NCBI RefSeq assembly: GCF_008630535.1
Contig: NZ_VWPH01000004.1
Coordinates: 310,001-374,000, forward strand
Reading direction: 5' to 3'
DNA length: 64,000 nt
Origin: Saccharopolyspora hirsuta
Lineage (GTDB): Bacteria; Actinomycetota; Actinomycetes; Mycobacteriales; Pseudonocardiaceae
Shown here: positions 50,467-58,540 of the stretch, piece after piece
Layout of the letters: each line of letters begins with the position of its first letter
Numbering within the stretch: the stretch's first letter is position 1
The notes under the pieces: generated by a model
Seen by the model: only the letters and a program-made list of their open reading frames with translations
What the model was told of the DNA's origin: nothing
Database searches by the model: none
Translations under genes and position numbers: made by a program

Positions 50467-51066
50467 TCATGGGAGGGCGATGACCTCCCCGGTGGCGGCT
50501 CCTTCGACCGCCTTCTGGAATCCGCGCGCGACGTCGGCCACGTCGACCGGGGCGAATCCGGGGAAGTAGTCGCCGAAGTCGTCCAGGCTCTCGGTGAACA
50601 CCGACGGGCTGACCGCGTTGATCCGGCGCGGGGCGATCTCGATCGCTGCCGCCCGGACGAACGATTCGATCGCACCGTTGACCGTCGCCGCGGCGACGCC
50701 GGAGATGACCGGGTCGCGCGAGGGGATTCCGCTGATCAAGGTGAACGAACCCCGCGGTGGCACGTGGTCCAGCCCGGTGCGGACGAGGTTGATCTGCGCG
50801 AGGGCCTTCTGCTTCCAGGACGTGTCGAAGTCCGCGGCGCTGAGCTCGCCGATCGGCGCGTAGGTCACCTCCCCGGCCGCCGAGACCACGGCGTCGACCT
50901 GCCCGACCTGCTGCCACATCCGCGCCAGCTGCGCCTCGTCGGAGATGTCGCACCGGACGTCGCCGGAGGTGCGGCCGACGGTGACGATGTCGTGGCCGCG
51001 CTCCCGCATGAGCTGGTGTACGGCCTGGCCTGCTTTTCCTGCTGCGCCCACGATGATGATCCGCAT
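50467..51066 (-). CDS. Short-chain-dehydrogenase-like protein lacking the Tyr-x3-Lys motif
   Basis: A 199-residue Rossmann protein, shorter than the usual 250. The cofactor turn is IIVGAAGKAGQAVHQLM, an NADP-type Arg follows in VGRTSGD, and the SAAGEV motif corresponds to NNAG. In place of the catalytic Ser...YxxxK the sequence reads SGIPSRDPVISGVAAATVNGAIESF, with neither Tyr nor the paired Lys. It may bind NAD(P) without SDR chemistry or use other residues. The gene is divergent from a LysR regulator 71 bp away, a common control arrangement for such small SDR-like proteins. Confidence 0.8.
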   Translation of the reverse strand: MRIIIVGAAGKAGQAVHQLMRERGHDIVTVGRTSGDVRCDISDEAQLARMWQQVGQVDAVVSAAGEVTYAPIGELSAADFDTSWKQKALAQINLVRTGLDHVPPRGSFTLISGIPSRDPVISGVAAATVNGAIESFVRAAAIEIAPRRINAVSPSVFTESLDDFGDYFPGFAPVDVADVARGFQKAVEGAATGEVIALP

Positions 51067-51137
51067 GCCCCGACGCTAAGTTCCGCGGTGCGCCGGAGGG
51101 AAATACGCCGCCACGCCGCCTGTTATACGTTGGACGC

Positions 51138-52055
51138 ATGGATGTGGAGCTGCGGCACCTGCGGGCCCTCGTCGCCCTGGCCGAGTCCGACACGTTCACC
51201 ACCGCGGCCGCCGTCCTGGGAACCACTCAGCCCACGCTGTCGCGGACGATCACGCAGTTGGAGGAGATCGCCGGGGTGCGCCTGGTCGAGCGCACCACCC
51301 GGGAGATGTCGTTCACCCCGGCCGGGCGGCAGTTCTCCGCGACCGCGCTAGACCTCCTCGCCCAGCTCGACAGCGCGCTGGCCGGGCTGGGCCACGCCGA
51401 GGCCCCGCTCCGGCTCGGCTGGGCCTGGGCGGGCTTCGGCCGCCACACCGTTCCGCTGCTCCAGGAGTGGCGACGAGCCCACGCGAGTTCGATCGAGCTC
51501 AGCCGCCCGCACGACCCGGTGGCGGCGCTCCGGCGCGGCGACATCGATGCCGCCCTCGTCCGCAGGTCGCCGCCGCCCCCGGAACCGCTGCCCGGACTGG
51601 CGATGACCACCCTGTTCGCGGAGAAGCTCGTCGCGGCGCTCGCGGCGGACGATCCGCGAGCGGCGAAGAGCACCGTCACGCTGCCCGAGCTGGCCGCTGG
51701 CCCGGTCGCGGTCTGCGCCACCGCGCCGACCGCGACCAACCACCTCTGGGACCACACCGGCCGCGCACCGCGGACGATCACCGTGGCCAACACCGACGAG
51801 TGGCTGACCCGGATCTCCCTCGGCGACGCGGTCGGCGTGACCGCGGAAGCCACCACCTACAACCACCACGCCCCCGACGTCGCGTACCGCACCATCGAGG
51901 ACTCCCCGCCCGTGGAGGTCGCACTCGCCTGGCCAGCGGCCGATCCGCACCCGCGAGCGCACGCCTTCGCGCAGTTCGCGCACGACTACTTCGCCCGGAT
52001 CCTCGACACCAGCACCCCACCGCTGATCCTCAGCCACGACGGGAAACTCGACTGA
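51138..52055 (+). CDS. LysR-family transcriptional regulator
   Basis: A 305-residue LysR protein. The HTH reads LRHLRALVALAESDTFTTAAAVLGTTQPTLSRTITQLEEIAGVRLVERTTREMSFTPAG. The effector domain is Trp- and Ala-rich (LRLGWAWAGFGRHTVPLL), a type seen in actinomycete regulators next to small SDR genes. It is divergent from the SDR-like gene at 50467-51066 and very likely controls it. Confidence 0.9.
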   Translation: MDVELRHLRALVALAESDTFTTAAAVLGTTQPTLSRTITQLEEIAGVRLVERTTREMSFTPAGRQFSATALDLLAQLDSALAGLGHAEAPLRLGWAWAGFGRHTVPLLQEWRRAHASSIELSRPHDPVAALRRGDIDAALVRRSPPPPEPLPGLAMTTLFAEKLVAALAADDPRAAKSTVTLPELAAGPVAVCATAPTATNHLWDHTGRAPRTITVANTDEWLTRISLGDAVGVTAEATTYNHHAPDVAYRTIEDSPPVEVALAWPAADPHPRAHAFAQFAHDYFARILDTSTPPLILSHDGKLD

Positions 52056-52062
52056 TCGACCG

Positions 52063-52076
52063 GTCCACTTCGGATC
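52063..52076 (+). repeat. Third copy of the GGTCCAyxTCGGAy motif
   Basis: GGTCCACTTCGGAT repeats the core of the direct repeats at 32183 and 32242. It lies 8 bp after the LysR stop codon in a 466-bp intergenic region. Confidence 0.4.
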
Positions 52077-52183
52077 TGGTTCCGAAAGTCGTTTTACAGC
52101 AATCAATTGCGCCATGAATCACCACTGGCGCGCAGAAACGGCGCTGCTGCGACGGGTCGGCCATCTCCTGCCGAACAAGTCAG

Positions 52184-52212
52184 TTGATCGCCTCGGCGGG
52201 CTGTGGTAGACA
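52184..52212 (+). promoter_or_regulatory. Putative promoter of a tiny transcription unit
   Basis: TTGATC (52184-52189), a 17-bp spacer and TAGACA (52207-52212) form a reasonable -35/-10 pair. Downstream lie very short reading frames and a hairpin terminator at 52320-52336, giving a predicted RNA of about 120 nt. Confidence 0.5.
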
Positions 52213-52266
52213 TTTCGGCAGTGTCGCGTGTCGGCGTCAGGTGGACGGCGTTGGCATGGAGGCACC

Positions 52267-52311
52267 GTGACCGAGGAGACCGCCATGCGTCCACGTCTCA
52301 AGACCACCTGA
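52267..52311 (+). CDS. Putative 14-residue small peptide or leader peptide
   Basis: GTG at 52267 opens a frame for MTEETAMRPRLKTT, ending in TGA at 52309-52311. GGAGG lies 4 nt upstream (52258-52262). A still shorter frame (GTG 52241 to TGA, 9 codons) overlaps its start as GTGA. A hairpin follows 8 nt after the stop. This could be a leader peptide, a small regulatory RNA with a chance frame, or a peptide gene. The next gene starts 210 bp further on. I cannot name a family. Confidence 0.3.
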   Translation: MTEETAMRPRLKTT

Positions 52312-52319
52312 GCGACGCC

Positions 52320-52336
52320 GGGGCCGTTTCGGCCCC
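52320..52336 (+). terminator. Compact hairpin GGGGCCG-TTT-CGGCCCC
   Basis: A perfect 7-bp stem with a 3-nt loop, directly after the small reading frame. It could terminate the short transcript or act as an attenuator for the gene at 52522. No U-tract follows. The remaining 185 bp before 52522 show no feature I can support. Confidence 0.6.
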
Positions 52337-52521
52337 CAGAACGCGGTCCAGATCGGATTCCCCCTCCGCCCGCCCTGCTGCCGGGCGTTCACGGCTCTCG
52401 CCGTCCGCTGACCGGACTTCCGAGCTGATCGCGTCCTCCTCTCCCCCGAGCAACCCGTCGCCGCGCCCGGCTGTGCGCGTTCCGCAGCACGCCCGGTGCG
52501 TCGGCGCACGAAAGGAGCTGA

Positions 52522-52887
52522 ATGCAGAACACCGCTCATCCGGGCATCCGCGAATTCGCCGTCGCCGAGGCGAACGAAGGTCCCTACAGCATCGCGGCCG
52601 GGCCCGACGACGCGCTGTGGCTCACCTTCGCGCACAGCGGCGAGGTCGCGCGGCTGGCGCTCGACGGGCAGCTCAGCCGGTATTCGGCGGGGCCGGAATC
52701 GTGCCGCCCCACGGTCATCACCCGCGGGCCCGACGAGCTGTGGTTCGCCCGGACCGACGGGCACATCGCAGAGTACGACCTGCCCACACCGGGATCGGAA
52801 CCGCACGGCATCGCGATCGGACCGGACGGCGCTGCGTGGGCAGCGCTGGAGATCGGCTCCGCCGCACGCATCACCCACGACCGCTGA
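52522..52887 (+). CDS. Shortened virginiamycin B lyase-like beta-propeller protein
   Basis: A 121-residue protein that resembles streptogramin B lyase (Vgb), normally about 290 residues with seven blades. Three blade-like repeats are visible: EGPYSIAAGPDDALWLTFAHSGEVARL, RPTVITRGPDELWFARTDGHIAEYDLPTP and EPHGIAIGPDGAAWAALEIGSAARI. The beginning and end look like those of Vgb, so the middle blades seem deleted. Three blades cannot close a propeller in one chain; it could assemble as an oligomer or be a decayed gene still in frame. The PHGI and following ALE positions correspond to the active-site region of Vgb. It starts behind AAAGGAG and is followed 11 bp later by a VOC gene. Confidence 0.7.
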   Translation: MQNTAHPGIREFAVAEANEGPYSIAAGPDDALWLTFAHSGEVARLALDGQLSRYSAGPESCRPTVITRGPDELWFARTDGHIAEYDLPTPGSEPHGIAIGPDGAAWAALEIGSAARITHDR

Positions 52888-52898
52888 ACAGGAGAAGC

Positions 52899-53276
52899 AT
52901 GCCAGCGACCTTCAACCACACCATCATCGCGTCCAAGGACCGCACCGAATCCGCGGCGTTCTACCGGGAGATCCTGGAAGCCGCGGAAGCGCCGTCCTGG
53001 GGACCGTTCACCAACATCCAGCTCGACGGGGGCGTGCTGCTGCAGTTCGCCGAGCCTCCGGTGGAGGAGATCCAGATGCAGCACTACGCCTTCCTGGTCG
53101 ACGACGAGCTGTTCGACCGGGCCTACGCGCGCCTGCAGCGCAAGGGGATCGAGCACTGGGCCGACCCCCAGCAGACCCGCCCCGGGGAGATCAACCACGA
53201 GCACGGCGGCCGCGGCGTCTACTTCCTGGACCCCGCCGGGCACGCCCTCGAACTGCTCACGAGGCCTTACCTGTAG
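52899..53276 (+). CDS. VOC-family (glyoxalase/bleomycin-resistance fold) protein
   Basis: A 125-residue single-module VOC protein. The N-terminal strand is FNHTIIASKDRTESAAFYREIL, and the C-terminal GGRGVYFLDPAGHALELLTRPY carries the family's metal-binding Glu position. A His also lies in the first strand. ATG 52899 follows GGAGAAG. With the Vgb-like gene 11 bp upstream it forms a two-gene unit reminiscent of antibiotic-detoxification pairs, but no substrate can be named. Confidence 0.85.
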   Translation: MPATFNHTIIASKDRTESAAFYREILEAAEAPSWGPFTNIQLDGGVLLQFAEPPVEEIQMQHYAFLVDDELFDRAYARLQRKGIEHWADPQQTRPGEINHEHGGRGVYFLDPAGHALELLTRPYL

Positions 53277-53372
53277 AGGTCCGCGAAGCCGTGCGAGGGC
53301 CCGTCAGCGACGGCGCGCTGGCGGAGGCGGGCAACCCGCGTCCGGACGGAGACGGGTGCAGACGGCACCTGT

Positions 53373-53394
53373 TCGATGAGGAGCCTCTCATCGA
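53373..53394. terminator. Hairpin downstream of the VOC gene
   Basis: An 8-bp perfect stem, TCGATGAG (53373-53380) with CTCATCGA (53387-53394), loop of 6 nt, about 100 bp after the VOC stop codon. It is either a terminator or an operator for what follows. Confidence 0.5.
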
Positions 53395-53411
53395 GCGCTC
53401 ACCTTGAGTTA

Positions 53412-53445
53412 ACTGACGTCACCGAGAGTGGCTGGTGATGTTAGT
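53412..53445. promoter_or_regulatory. Imperfect inverted repeat before the small membrane protein
   Basis: ACTGACGTCACC (53412-53423) and GGTGATGTTAGT (53434-53445) pair at 10 of 12 positions around a 10-nt spacer, 39 bp upstream of the next start. Candidate operator. Confidence 0.35.
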
Positions 53446-53483
53446 CGGCTCGCCCGCGGCGAGCTCCGCTCTTGGAGGGTGAC

Positions 53484-53771
53484 GTGCGCTGTTGTGTTCG
53501 AACGCTGGTGCGGCTCTGGGTGCTGGGCGGTGTGGTGTCGGCATTGCTCGTCTGGTCGCACTCGCACCCCCACCCGGTGTGGTCGCTGTGGACGCTCAGC
53601 GATGCGGCAGCGATCGGACTGCTGGTCGTCGGCTTGCGGCTCGCGCACCGCCGCTCCAGCGCACAACGACCCACGCCCCGGATGGCAGTGATCATCCCGG
53701 AACCTCGCCCGGCACCGGTGGACGAGGCGATCGCACCGAGGAGCTACGCCCGCCGCGGCGCGCAGGAGTAG
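53484..53771 (+). CDS. Small membrane protein of unknown function
   Basis: A 95-residue protein with two predicted membrane helices (RLWVLGGVVSALLVWSH and LSDAAAIGLLVVGLRLAHR) joined by a His/Pro/Trp-rich turn (SHPHPVWSLW), then a Pro- and Arg-rich cytoplasmic tail. GTG 53484 is behind GGAGGG at short spacing; TTG 53472 in the same frame is another option. I do not recognise a family. Hydrophobic pattern and Shine-Dalgarno are the only support. Confidence 0.5.
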   Translation: MRCCVRTLVRLWVLGGVVSALLVWSHSHPHPVWSLWTLSDAAAIGLLVVGLRLAHRRSSAQRPTPRMAVIIPEPRPAPVDEAIAPRSYARRGAQE

Positions 53772-53923
53772 GGGATTCCCTCAGCCGCATCGGGAAGTTC
53801 CCGACCGCCGCCAAGGGAAGCACCAGTTGTTGCCCAGGTCACCCGAAATTAGCGTTCCCGGCACACCGGCCCGCCGACCTCGGCGGGCCGGGCCGGATCG
53901 CCGAACTGCAGAGGGCGTGGCCG

Positions 53924-55294
53924 ATGACCGACGAATTGCTGCCCGAGGCGCGGAAGTCGTACCGGTACCAGTGGTACGTGGTGGTGGTCTGCATGGTCGC
54001 CTACGTCTTCTCCTTCGTCGACCGGCAGATCCTGTCGCTGATGATCGAGCCGATCAAGCGCGACCTGAACCTGACCGACACCCAGTTCAGCCTGCTCAAC
54101 GGGCTGGCCTTCTCGTTGCTGTACTCGTTCATGGGGTTGCCGATCGCGCTCCTCGCCGACAAGCGGTCCCGGCCGCTGATCATCTCGATCGGCATCGCGT
54201 TCTGGAGCATGGCCACCGCGCTCTCCGGGCTCAGCAAGGGATTCGCGCACATGTTCCTGGCCCGGATCGGCGTGGGCGTCGGGGAGGCCGCGCTGTCGCC
54301 CGCGGCGTACTCGATGTTCAGCGACATGTTCCCGAAGAACAAGCTCGGGCGCGCCTACGGCATCTACTCGCTGGGGTCGTTCATCGGCGGCGCAGCCGCG
54401 TTCATCATCGGCGGCTACGTCATCAACCTGCTCAAGTCGGTCGACGCCGTCGCGCTGCCGCTGGTCGGCGAGGTGCGCGCCTGGCAGCTGACGTTCCTGA
54501 TCGTCGGCCTGCCCGGACTGCTGCTGGCACTGCTGGTGTTCCTGACCGTGCGCGATCCGGGCCGCAGGGGTCTCAAGCACAACTCCGACGGCGGTGTGCA
54601 GAAAGTCGCGCTGCGCAACGTGTTCGCGTTTCTGTGGAGCCACCGCAGGACGTTCGCGATGCACTACCTCGGGTTCTCGCTCTACGCCCTGGTGCTGCTG
54701 GGGATGATGGCCTGGACCCCGGCGTTCTACATCCGCGCCTTCGGGCTGACCTCCACCGAAGCCGGTTACCTGCTGGGCGTCGTCGTGCTGGCGGCCAACG
54801 GCAGCGGGGTGCTCTTCGGCGGCTGGCTGGTCGACCTGCTGGCCAAGCGCGGGCACTCGGACGCCGCGATGCGCGCCGGGGTGATCGGCGCGGTGGGCAT
54901 GACGGTCCCGGTCATCGCGTTCACGCAGGTCGGGAACCTGTGGGCGTCGCTGGTGCTGCTGGCGGTGGCGATGTTCTTCGCCTCCTTCCCGATGCCCGCC
55001 TCCACCGCCGCCATGCAGGTGCTCAGCCCCAACCAGATGCGCGCCCAGGTGTCGGCGGTGTTCCTGCTGATCTCGAACCTGATCGGCCTCGCGCTGGGCA
55101 CCACCCTCGTCGCGCTGGTCACCGACCGGGTCTTCGGGGACGAGCGGATGGTCGGCTCGTCGCTGTCGCTGGTCTACGGCCTCGCGTCGGTGGTGACCGT
55201 CCTGCTGCTGTGGCGCGGTTGCGGGCACTTCCGGCGCAGCCTCGCGCGTGAAAGGCTGCACGCCGAGCAGCGCGAAGCAGTCCCGGCCAGCTGA
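53924..55294 (+). CDS. MFS transporter, spinster-like branch
   Basis: A 456-residue carrier with about 12 membrane segments. The opening VAYVFSFVDRQILSLMIEPIKRDLNLTDTQFSLLNGLAFSLLYSFMGLPIALLADKRSRP and then GEAALSPAAYSMFSDMFP are characteristic of the spinster-like MFS branch, often found in bacterial catabolic clusters. ATG 53924 is chosen; the frame is open upstream for about 430 bp without family resemblance. It leads a three-gene plus-strand unit with two dehydrogenase-type genes and probably imports their substrate. Confidence 0.87.
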   Translation: MTDELLPEARKSYRYQWYVVVVCMVAYVFSFVDRQILSLMIEPIKRDLNLTDTQFSLLNGLAFSLLYSFMGLPIALLADKRSRPLIISIGIAFWSMATALSGLSKGFAHMFLARIGVGVGEAALSPAAYSMFSDMFPKNKLGRAYGIYSLGSFIGGAAAFIIGGYVINLLKSVDAVALPLVGEVRAWQLTFLIVGLPGLLLALLVFLTVRDPGRRGLKHNSDGGVQKVALRNVFAFLWSHRRTFAMHYLGFSLYALVLLGMMAWTPAFYIRAFGLTSTEAGYLLGVVVLAANGSGVLFGGWLVDLLAKRGHSDAAMRAGVIGAVGMTVPVIAFTQVGNLWASLVLLAVAMFFASFPMPASTAAMQVLSPNQMRAQVSAVFLLISNLIGLALGTTLVALVTDRVFGDERMVGSSLSLVYGLASVVTVLLLWRGCGHFRRSLARERLHAEQREAVPAS

Positions 55295-55323
55295 AGATCC
55301 GGACACGAGAAGGGTTCGACGAG

Positions 55324-56421
55324 TTGAGAATCGCAGTCCTCGGAGGCGGGCACGGTTGTTGGGCCGCAGCGGCGGAGCTCGCGGAGCACGGCCACGACGT
55401 GCGGTGGTGGCGGCGCGACGCGGAGGCGCACCAAGCGCTCCGCGCGGCAGGTGCCATCACCATCCGCGACCACCGCGGCACCCGGCAGGTGCCGGTGGGC
55501 GACACCCTCCGGCCGGTCACCGACCTCGCCGAGGCGGTGCGCGGGGCCGCGCTGGTCGTCATCCCGCTGCCCTCGACCACCCACCAGGACCTGGCCGCGC
55601 GGCTGGCACCGCTGCTCGCCGACGGCCAGGTGGTCTTCCTGCCGCCGGGCACGCTCGGCTCGGTGCTGTTCGCCAGGGCGATGGCCGACGCGGGCAACTC
55701 CGCCGAGGTCGCGTTCGCCGAAACCGGCACGCTGCCGTACCTGGCCCGCAAGCACGGCGGCACCGAGGTGGTGGTCAGCGGGTACGCGACCCGCCTGCCG
55801 ACCGGGGTGTTCCCGAACCGCTTGGCGGACAACGCGTTCCGCGTGCTGCGCGAGGCCTACCCGAGCATCGAGACCGCCGAGGACGGGCTCAGCGGGGCGC
55901 TGATGAACGCCGGGCCGATCATCCACCCGCCGCTGATCCTGATGAACGCCGGGCCGCTGGAGCACTTCGACGCCTGGGACATCCACAACGAGGGCACCCA
56001 GCCGTCGATCCGCCGGGTCACCGACGCGCTGGACGCCGAGCGCATCGCGCTGCGGGAGGCGCTCGGCTACCGCGCCCCGCACTTCCCGCTGGCCGACCAC
56101 TACGCCACCGACGGCGAGGAGTGGATGTACGGCCGCGCCGCGCACGAGAAGCTGACCGACAGCGGTGACTGGCGGGAGAAGATCGACCTGCTCGGCCACC
56201 GCTACATGCTGGAGGACACCCGGCTGGGCCTGTCCCTGCTGGTGTCGGTCGGCCGGTGGGCGGGGGTGCCGACGCCGGTCGCGCTCGGCCTGCTGAGCAT
56301 CGCCTCGGCGGTGACCGGCCGCGACCTCTACGCCGAGGGGCGCACGTTGGAGGGCCTGGGACTGGCGGAGCTGTCCCGGGACGAGCTGGCGCAGCTGCTG
56401 CGGGAGGGGTTCGAGTCGTGA
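55324..56421 (+). CDS. NAD/NADP octopine/nopaline (opine) dehydrogenase-family protein
   Basis: A 365-residue two-domain dehydrogenase. The Rossmann turn is IAVLGGGHGCWAAAAELAEHGH. The C-terminal ODH domain has GALMNAGPIIHPPLILMNAG with the catalytic His, and WDIHNEGTQPSIRRVTDALDAER. The start is TTG 55324, which is unusual but has a good N-terminus directly after it. Family enzymes reduce or oxidise the secondary-amine bond of opines (amino acid plus 2-oxoacid). The end overlaps the next gene as GTGA. Together with RidA, an M20 amidohydrolase and a flavin monooxygenase nearby, this suggests breakdown of an N-substituted amino acid or similar compound. Confidence 0.83.
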   Translation: MRIAVLGGGHGCWAAAAELAEHGHDVRWWRRDAEAHQALRAAGAITIRDHRGTRQVPVGDTLRPVTDLAEAVRGAALVVIPLPSTTHQDLAARLAPLLADGQVVFLPPGTLGSVLFARAMADAGNSAEVAFAETGTLPYLARKHGGTEVVVSGYATRLPTGVFPNRLADNAFRVLREAYPSIETAEDGLSGALMNAGPIIHPPLILMNAGPLEHFDAWDIHNEGTQPSIRRVTDALDAERIALREALGYRAPHFPLADHYATDGEEWMYGRAAHEKLTDSGDWREKIDLLGHRYMLEDTRLGLSLLVSVGRWAGVPTPVALGLLSIASAVTGRDLYAEGRTLEGLGLAELSRDELAQLLREGFES

Positions 56422-57386
56422 CCGACGAGATCGCGGTGGTCGGCGCTGGCCGGATGGGCGAGGGAATCGCGCTGGCCTGCTTGGCGGCGGGCATGCCGGT
56501 GGTGCTGGCCGATGTCAAGGAACGCACCGATGAGGAGCGCCGCGCCTACTGCGACCGCGTCCGCGAGCGCTTGGCCGAGCAGCTGCGCGCCAAGCTCGGC
56601 GACGACGCGGCACTGGCGGGATTGACGGTGTGCGGCCGGGAAACGGCCCGCCTGGCCGACGCGGCCGTGGTGTTCGAGGCGGTGCCCGAGGTCATCGAGG
56701 TGAAGCGGGAGGTGCTGGCCTGGGTGTGCACCCAGGTCGGCGAGTCCGCGGTGATCGCCTCGACCACCTCGACGTTCCTGGTCACCGAGATCGCCGAGCT
56801 GGTCGACCGGCCGGGCCGGGTGGTCAACGCCCACTGGCTGAACCCCGCCGACCTGATGCCGCTGGTCGAGGTCAGCCGCAGCGAGGACACCGACCCGGAC
56901 GCGGTGTCCCGGCTGACCGGGCTGCTCGAGCGCATCGGCAAGGTCCCGGTGGTGTGCGGGGCCTCGGCGGGCTACATCGTGCCGCGGTTGCAGGCGCTGG
57001 TGATGAACGAGGCCGCCCGCATGGTCGAGGAGGGCGTGGCCAGCGCCGCGGACATCGACCTGGCGGTGCGCGCCGGGCTCGGACCGCGGTTCGCGGTGCT
57101 CGGCCCGCTGGAGTTCATCGACTGGGGCGGCGGCGACATCCTCTACTACGCGTCCCGCTACCTGGCGGCGCAGCTCGGCGAGCGCTTCCAGCACCCGGAC
57201 GTGATCGAGCAGAACATGTCGGCCCACCGCCGGGGTCTGCAGGACGGCACCGGCTTCTACCGCTACGACGCCGACGGCGTCGCGGCGTACCGGGCAGCGC
57301 GGATGCGCGAGTTCGAGGAGATCTTCCGCCTCCGCGAACCGGAGCTGCGCGACGGCACCCCGGTCCCGACCCGCCCGGAGGACTGA
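56418..57386 (+). CDS. 3-hydroxyacyl-CoA dehydrogenase-family protein
   Basis: A 322-residue NAD-dependent dehydrogenase. The Rossmann turn is IAVVGAGRMGEGIALACLAAGM, the catalytic region is STTSTFLVTEIAELV followed by VVNAHWLNPADLMPLVEV (His in place of the HFFNP type), and the C-terminal domain has AGYIVPRLQALVMNEAARMVEEG. It lacks the usual acyl-CoA-specific residues in the second domain as far as I can tell, and resembles branches that oxidise 3-hydroxy acids such as carnitine, gulonate or 3-hydroxybutyrate. GTG 56418 overlaps the previous stop. It ends 3 bp from the convergent M20 gene. Confidence 0.83.
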   Translation: MTDEIAVVGAGRMGEGIALACLAAGMPVVLADVKERTDEERRAYCDRVRERLAEQLRAKLGDDAALAGLTVCGRETARLADAAVVFEAVPEVIEVKREVLAWVCTQVGESAVIASTTSTFLVTEIAELVDRPGRVVNAHWLNPADLMPLVEVSRSEDTDPDAVSRLTGLLERIGKVPVVCGASAGYIVPRLQALVMNEAARMVEEGVASAADIDLAVRAGLGPRFAVLGPLEFIDWGGGDILYYASRYLAAQLGERFQHPDVIEQNMSAHRRGLQDGTGFYRYDADGVAAYRAARMREFEEIFRLREPELRDGTPVPTRPED

Positions 57387-57389
57387 CCC

Positions 57390-58532
57390 TCACGGCCGGG
57401 TCTCGTCGTGCGCCCGGTCGACCCCGGTCCAGGCCAGGGCGATCGCCCCGTCGAGGAGTGCTCGCTCGGCCTGCTGGCCGACGCAGTGCGCGGCGAACTC
57501 GCGCTGGTGGTTGGTGGCCGGGAGGGAGCCGATGCCGATGTAGGGGTGGATGGCCGGGACGACCTGGGACACGTTGCCCATGTCGGTGGACGCGCGGTTC
57601 ATCCGCCCGGCGAGTCCGTCCGGGGCGAACTCGCGGCCCAGGTCCAGGGCGTTGGCCCGGTAGTGCTCCAGGGTGCGGGTGTCGGTGCGGAACTCCGCGT
57701 AGGGCTTGCTCTCCGCCTCGACCTCCAGCGTGCAGCCGGTGGCGAGGGCGCCCGCCTCGAAGCACCGCATCACCTTCGGTTCGATCTCGGCCAGCTCGGC
57801 GAGGCTCTCCGCGCGCACGTACCACCGCCCCGAGGAGGCCTCGGGGATCGCGTTGGGCGCCGAGCCCGCCGCGGTGACGACCCCGTGCACCCGCGAGCTC
57901 GGCGGGAGCTGCTGGCGCAGCAGGCCGATGGCGACCTGCGCGACGGTGAACGCGTCCGCCGCGTTCACCCCGTCCTCGGGGTACGCCGCCGCGTGCGCGG
58001 ACCGGCCGCGGTAGGAGATCCGGGAGTGGCTGACCGCGAACGGCCGGGCCTCCGCGACGTCGACCGGCGCCGGGTGGACCATCATCGCCAGGTCGACGTC
58101 GCGGAACGCACCGCGGTCCAGCATCTCGATCTTGCCGCCACCGCCCTCCTCGGCCGGGGTGCCGTACACCTCGACGGTCAGGCCGAGCTCGTCGGCCACC
58201 TCCGCCAGACCGAGCGCGGCGCCCACCGACGACGCGGCGATCAGGTTGTGCCCGCAGGCGTGCCCGAGTCCCGGCAGCGCGTCGTACTCGGCGCACAGCG
58301 CGATCCGCAGCGGCCCCGAGCCGTACCGGGCCAGGAACGCGGTCTCCAGTCCCAGGTAGGCCGAGGTCACGGTGAACCCGCGACGGTCGAGCAGCTCCGG
58401 GACCGTCGCGGCGGCGTGGTGCTCCTCCCAAGCGGTCTCGGGCCGGGCGTGCAGCGCCGTGGACAGCTCGACCAGCTCGTCGGCCGCCCGGTCCACCGCG
58501 GCGCGAACTGCTGCCTTCTCGCGGGTGCGCAT
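57390..58532 (-). CDS. M20-family amidohydrolase (N-acyl-amino-acid hydrolase / AbgB-like)
   Basis: A 380-residue metallo-hydrolase. The first metal ligands lie in LCAEYDALPGLGHACGHNLIAA (His91, His95), the catalytic Glu pair is in YGTPAEEGGGGKIEML, and a further ligand is in STDMGNVSQVVPAIHPYIGIG. The dimerisation domain has YRGRSAHAAAYPEDGVNAADAF. ATG 58532 is chosen over a longer frame. Such enzymes cleave amide bonds of N-acyl amino acids or p-aminobenzoyl-glutamate. It is the last gene of a five-gene minus-strand operon, 8 bp after the DUF1028 gene. Confidence 0.88.
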   Translation of the reverse strand: MRTREKAAVRAAVDRAADELVELSTALHARPETAWEEHHAAATVPELLDRRGFTVTSAYLGLETAFLARYGSGPLRIALCAEYDALPGLGHACGHNLIAASSVGAALGLAEVADELGLTVEVYGTPAEEGGGGKIEMLDRGAFRDVDLAMMVHPAPVDVAEARPFAVSHSRISYRGRSAHAAAYPEDGVNAADAFTVAQVAIGLLRQQLPPSSRVHGVVTAAGSAPNAIPEASSGRWYVRAESLAELAEIEPKVMRCFEAGALATGCTLEVEAESKPYAEFRTDTRTLEHYRANALDLGREFAPDGLAGRMNRASTDMGNVSQVVPAIHPYIGIGSLPATNHQREFAAHCVGQQAERALLDGAIALAWTGVDRAHDETRP

Positions 58533-58540
58533 CCTTCCTC

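Noticed and set aside
50256..50483. Plus-strand frame overlapping catC
   Set aside because: It is catC read in another frame; catC itself is unmistakable.
53492..53923. N-terminal extension of the spinster-like MFS protein
   Set aside because: The frame is open but overlaps the small membrane protein gene in another frame and has no transporter-like sequence. ATG 53924 has a suitable position and family-like N-terminus.
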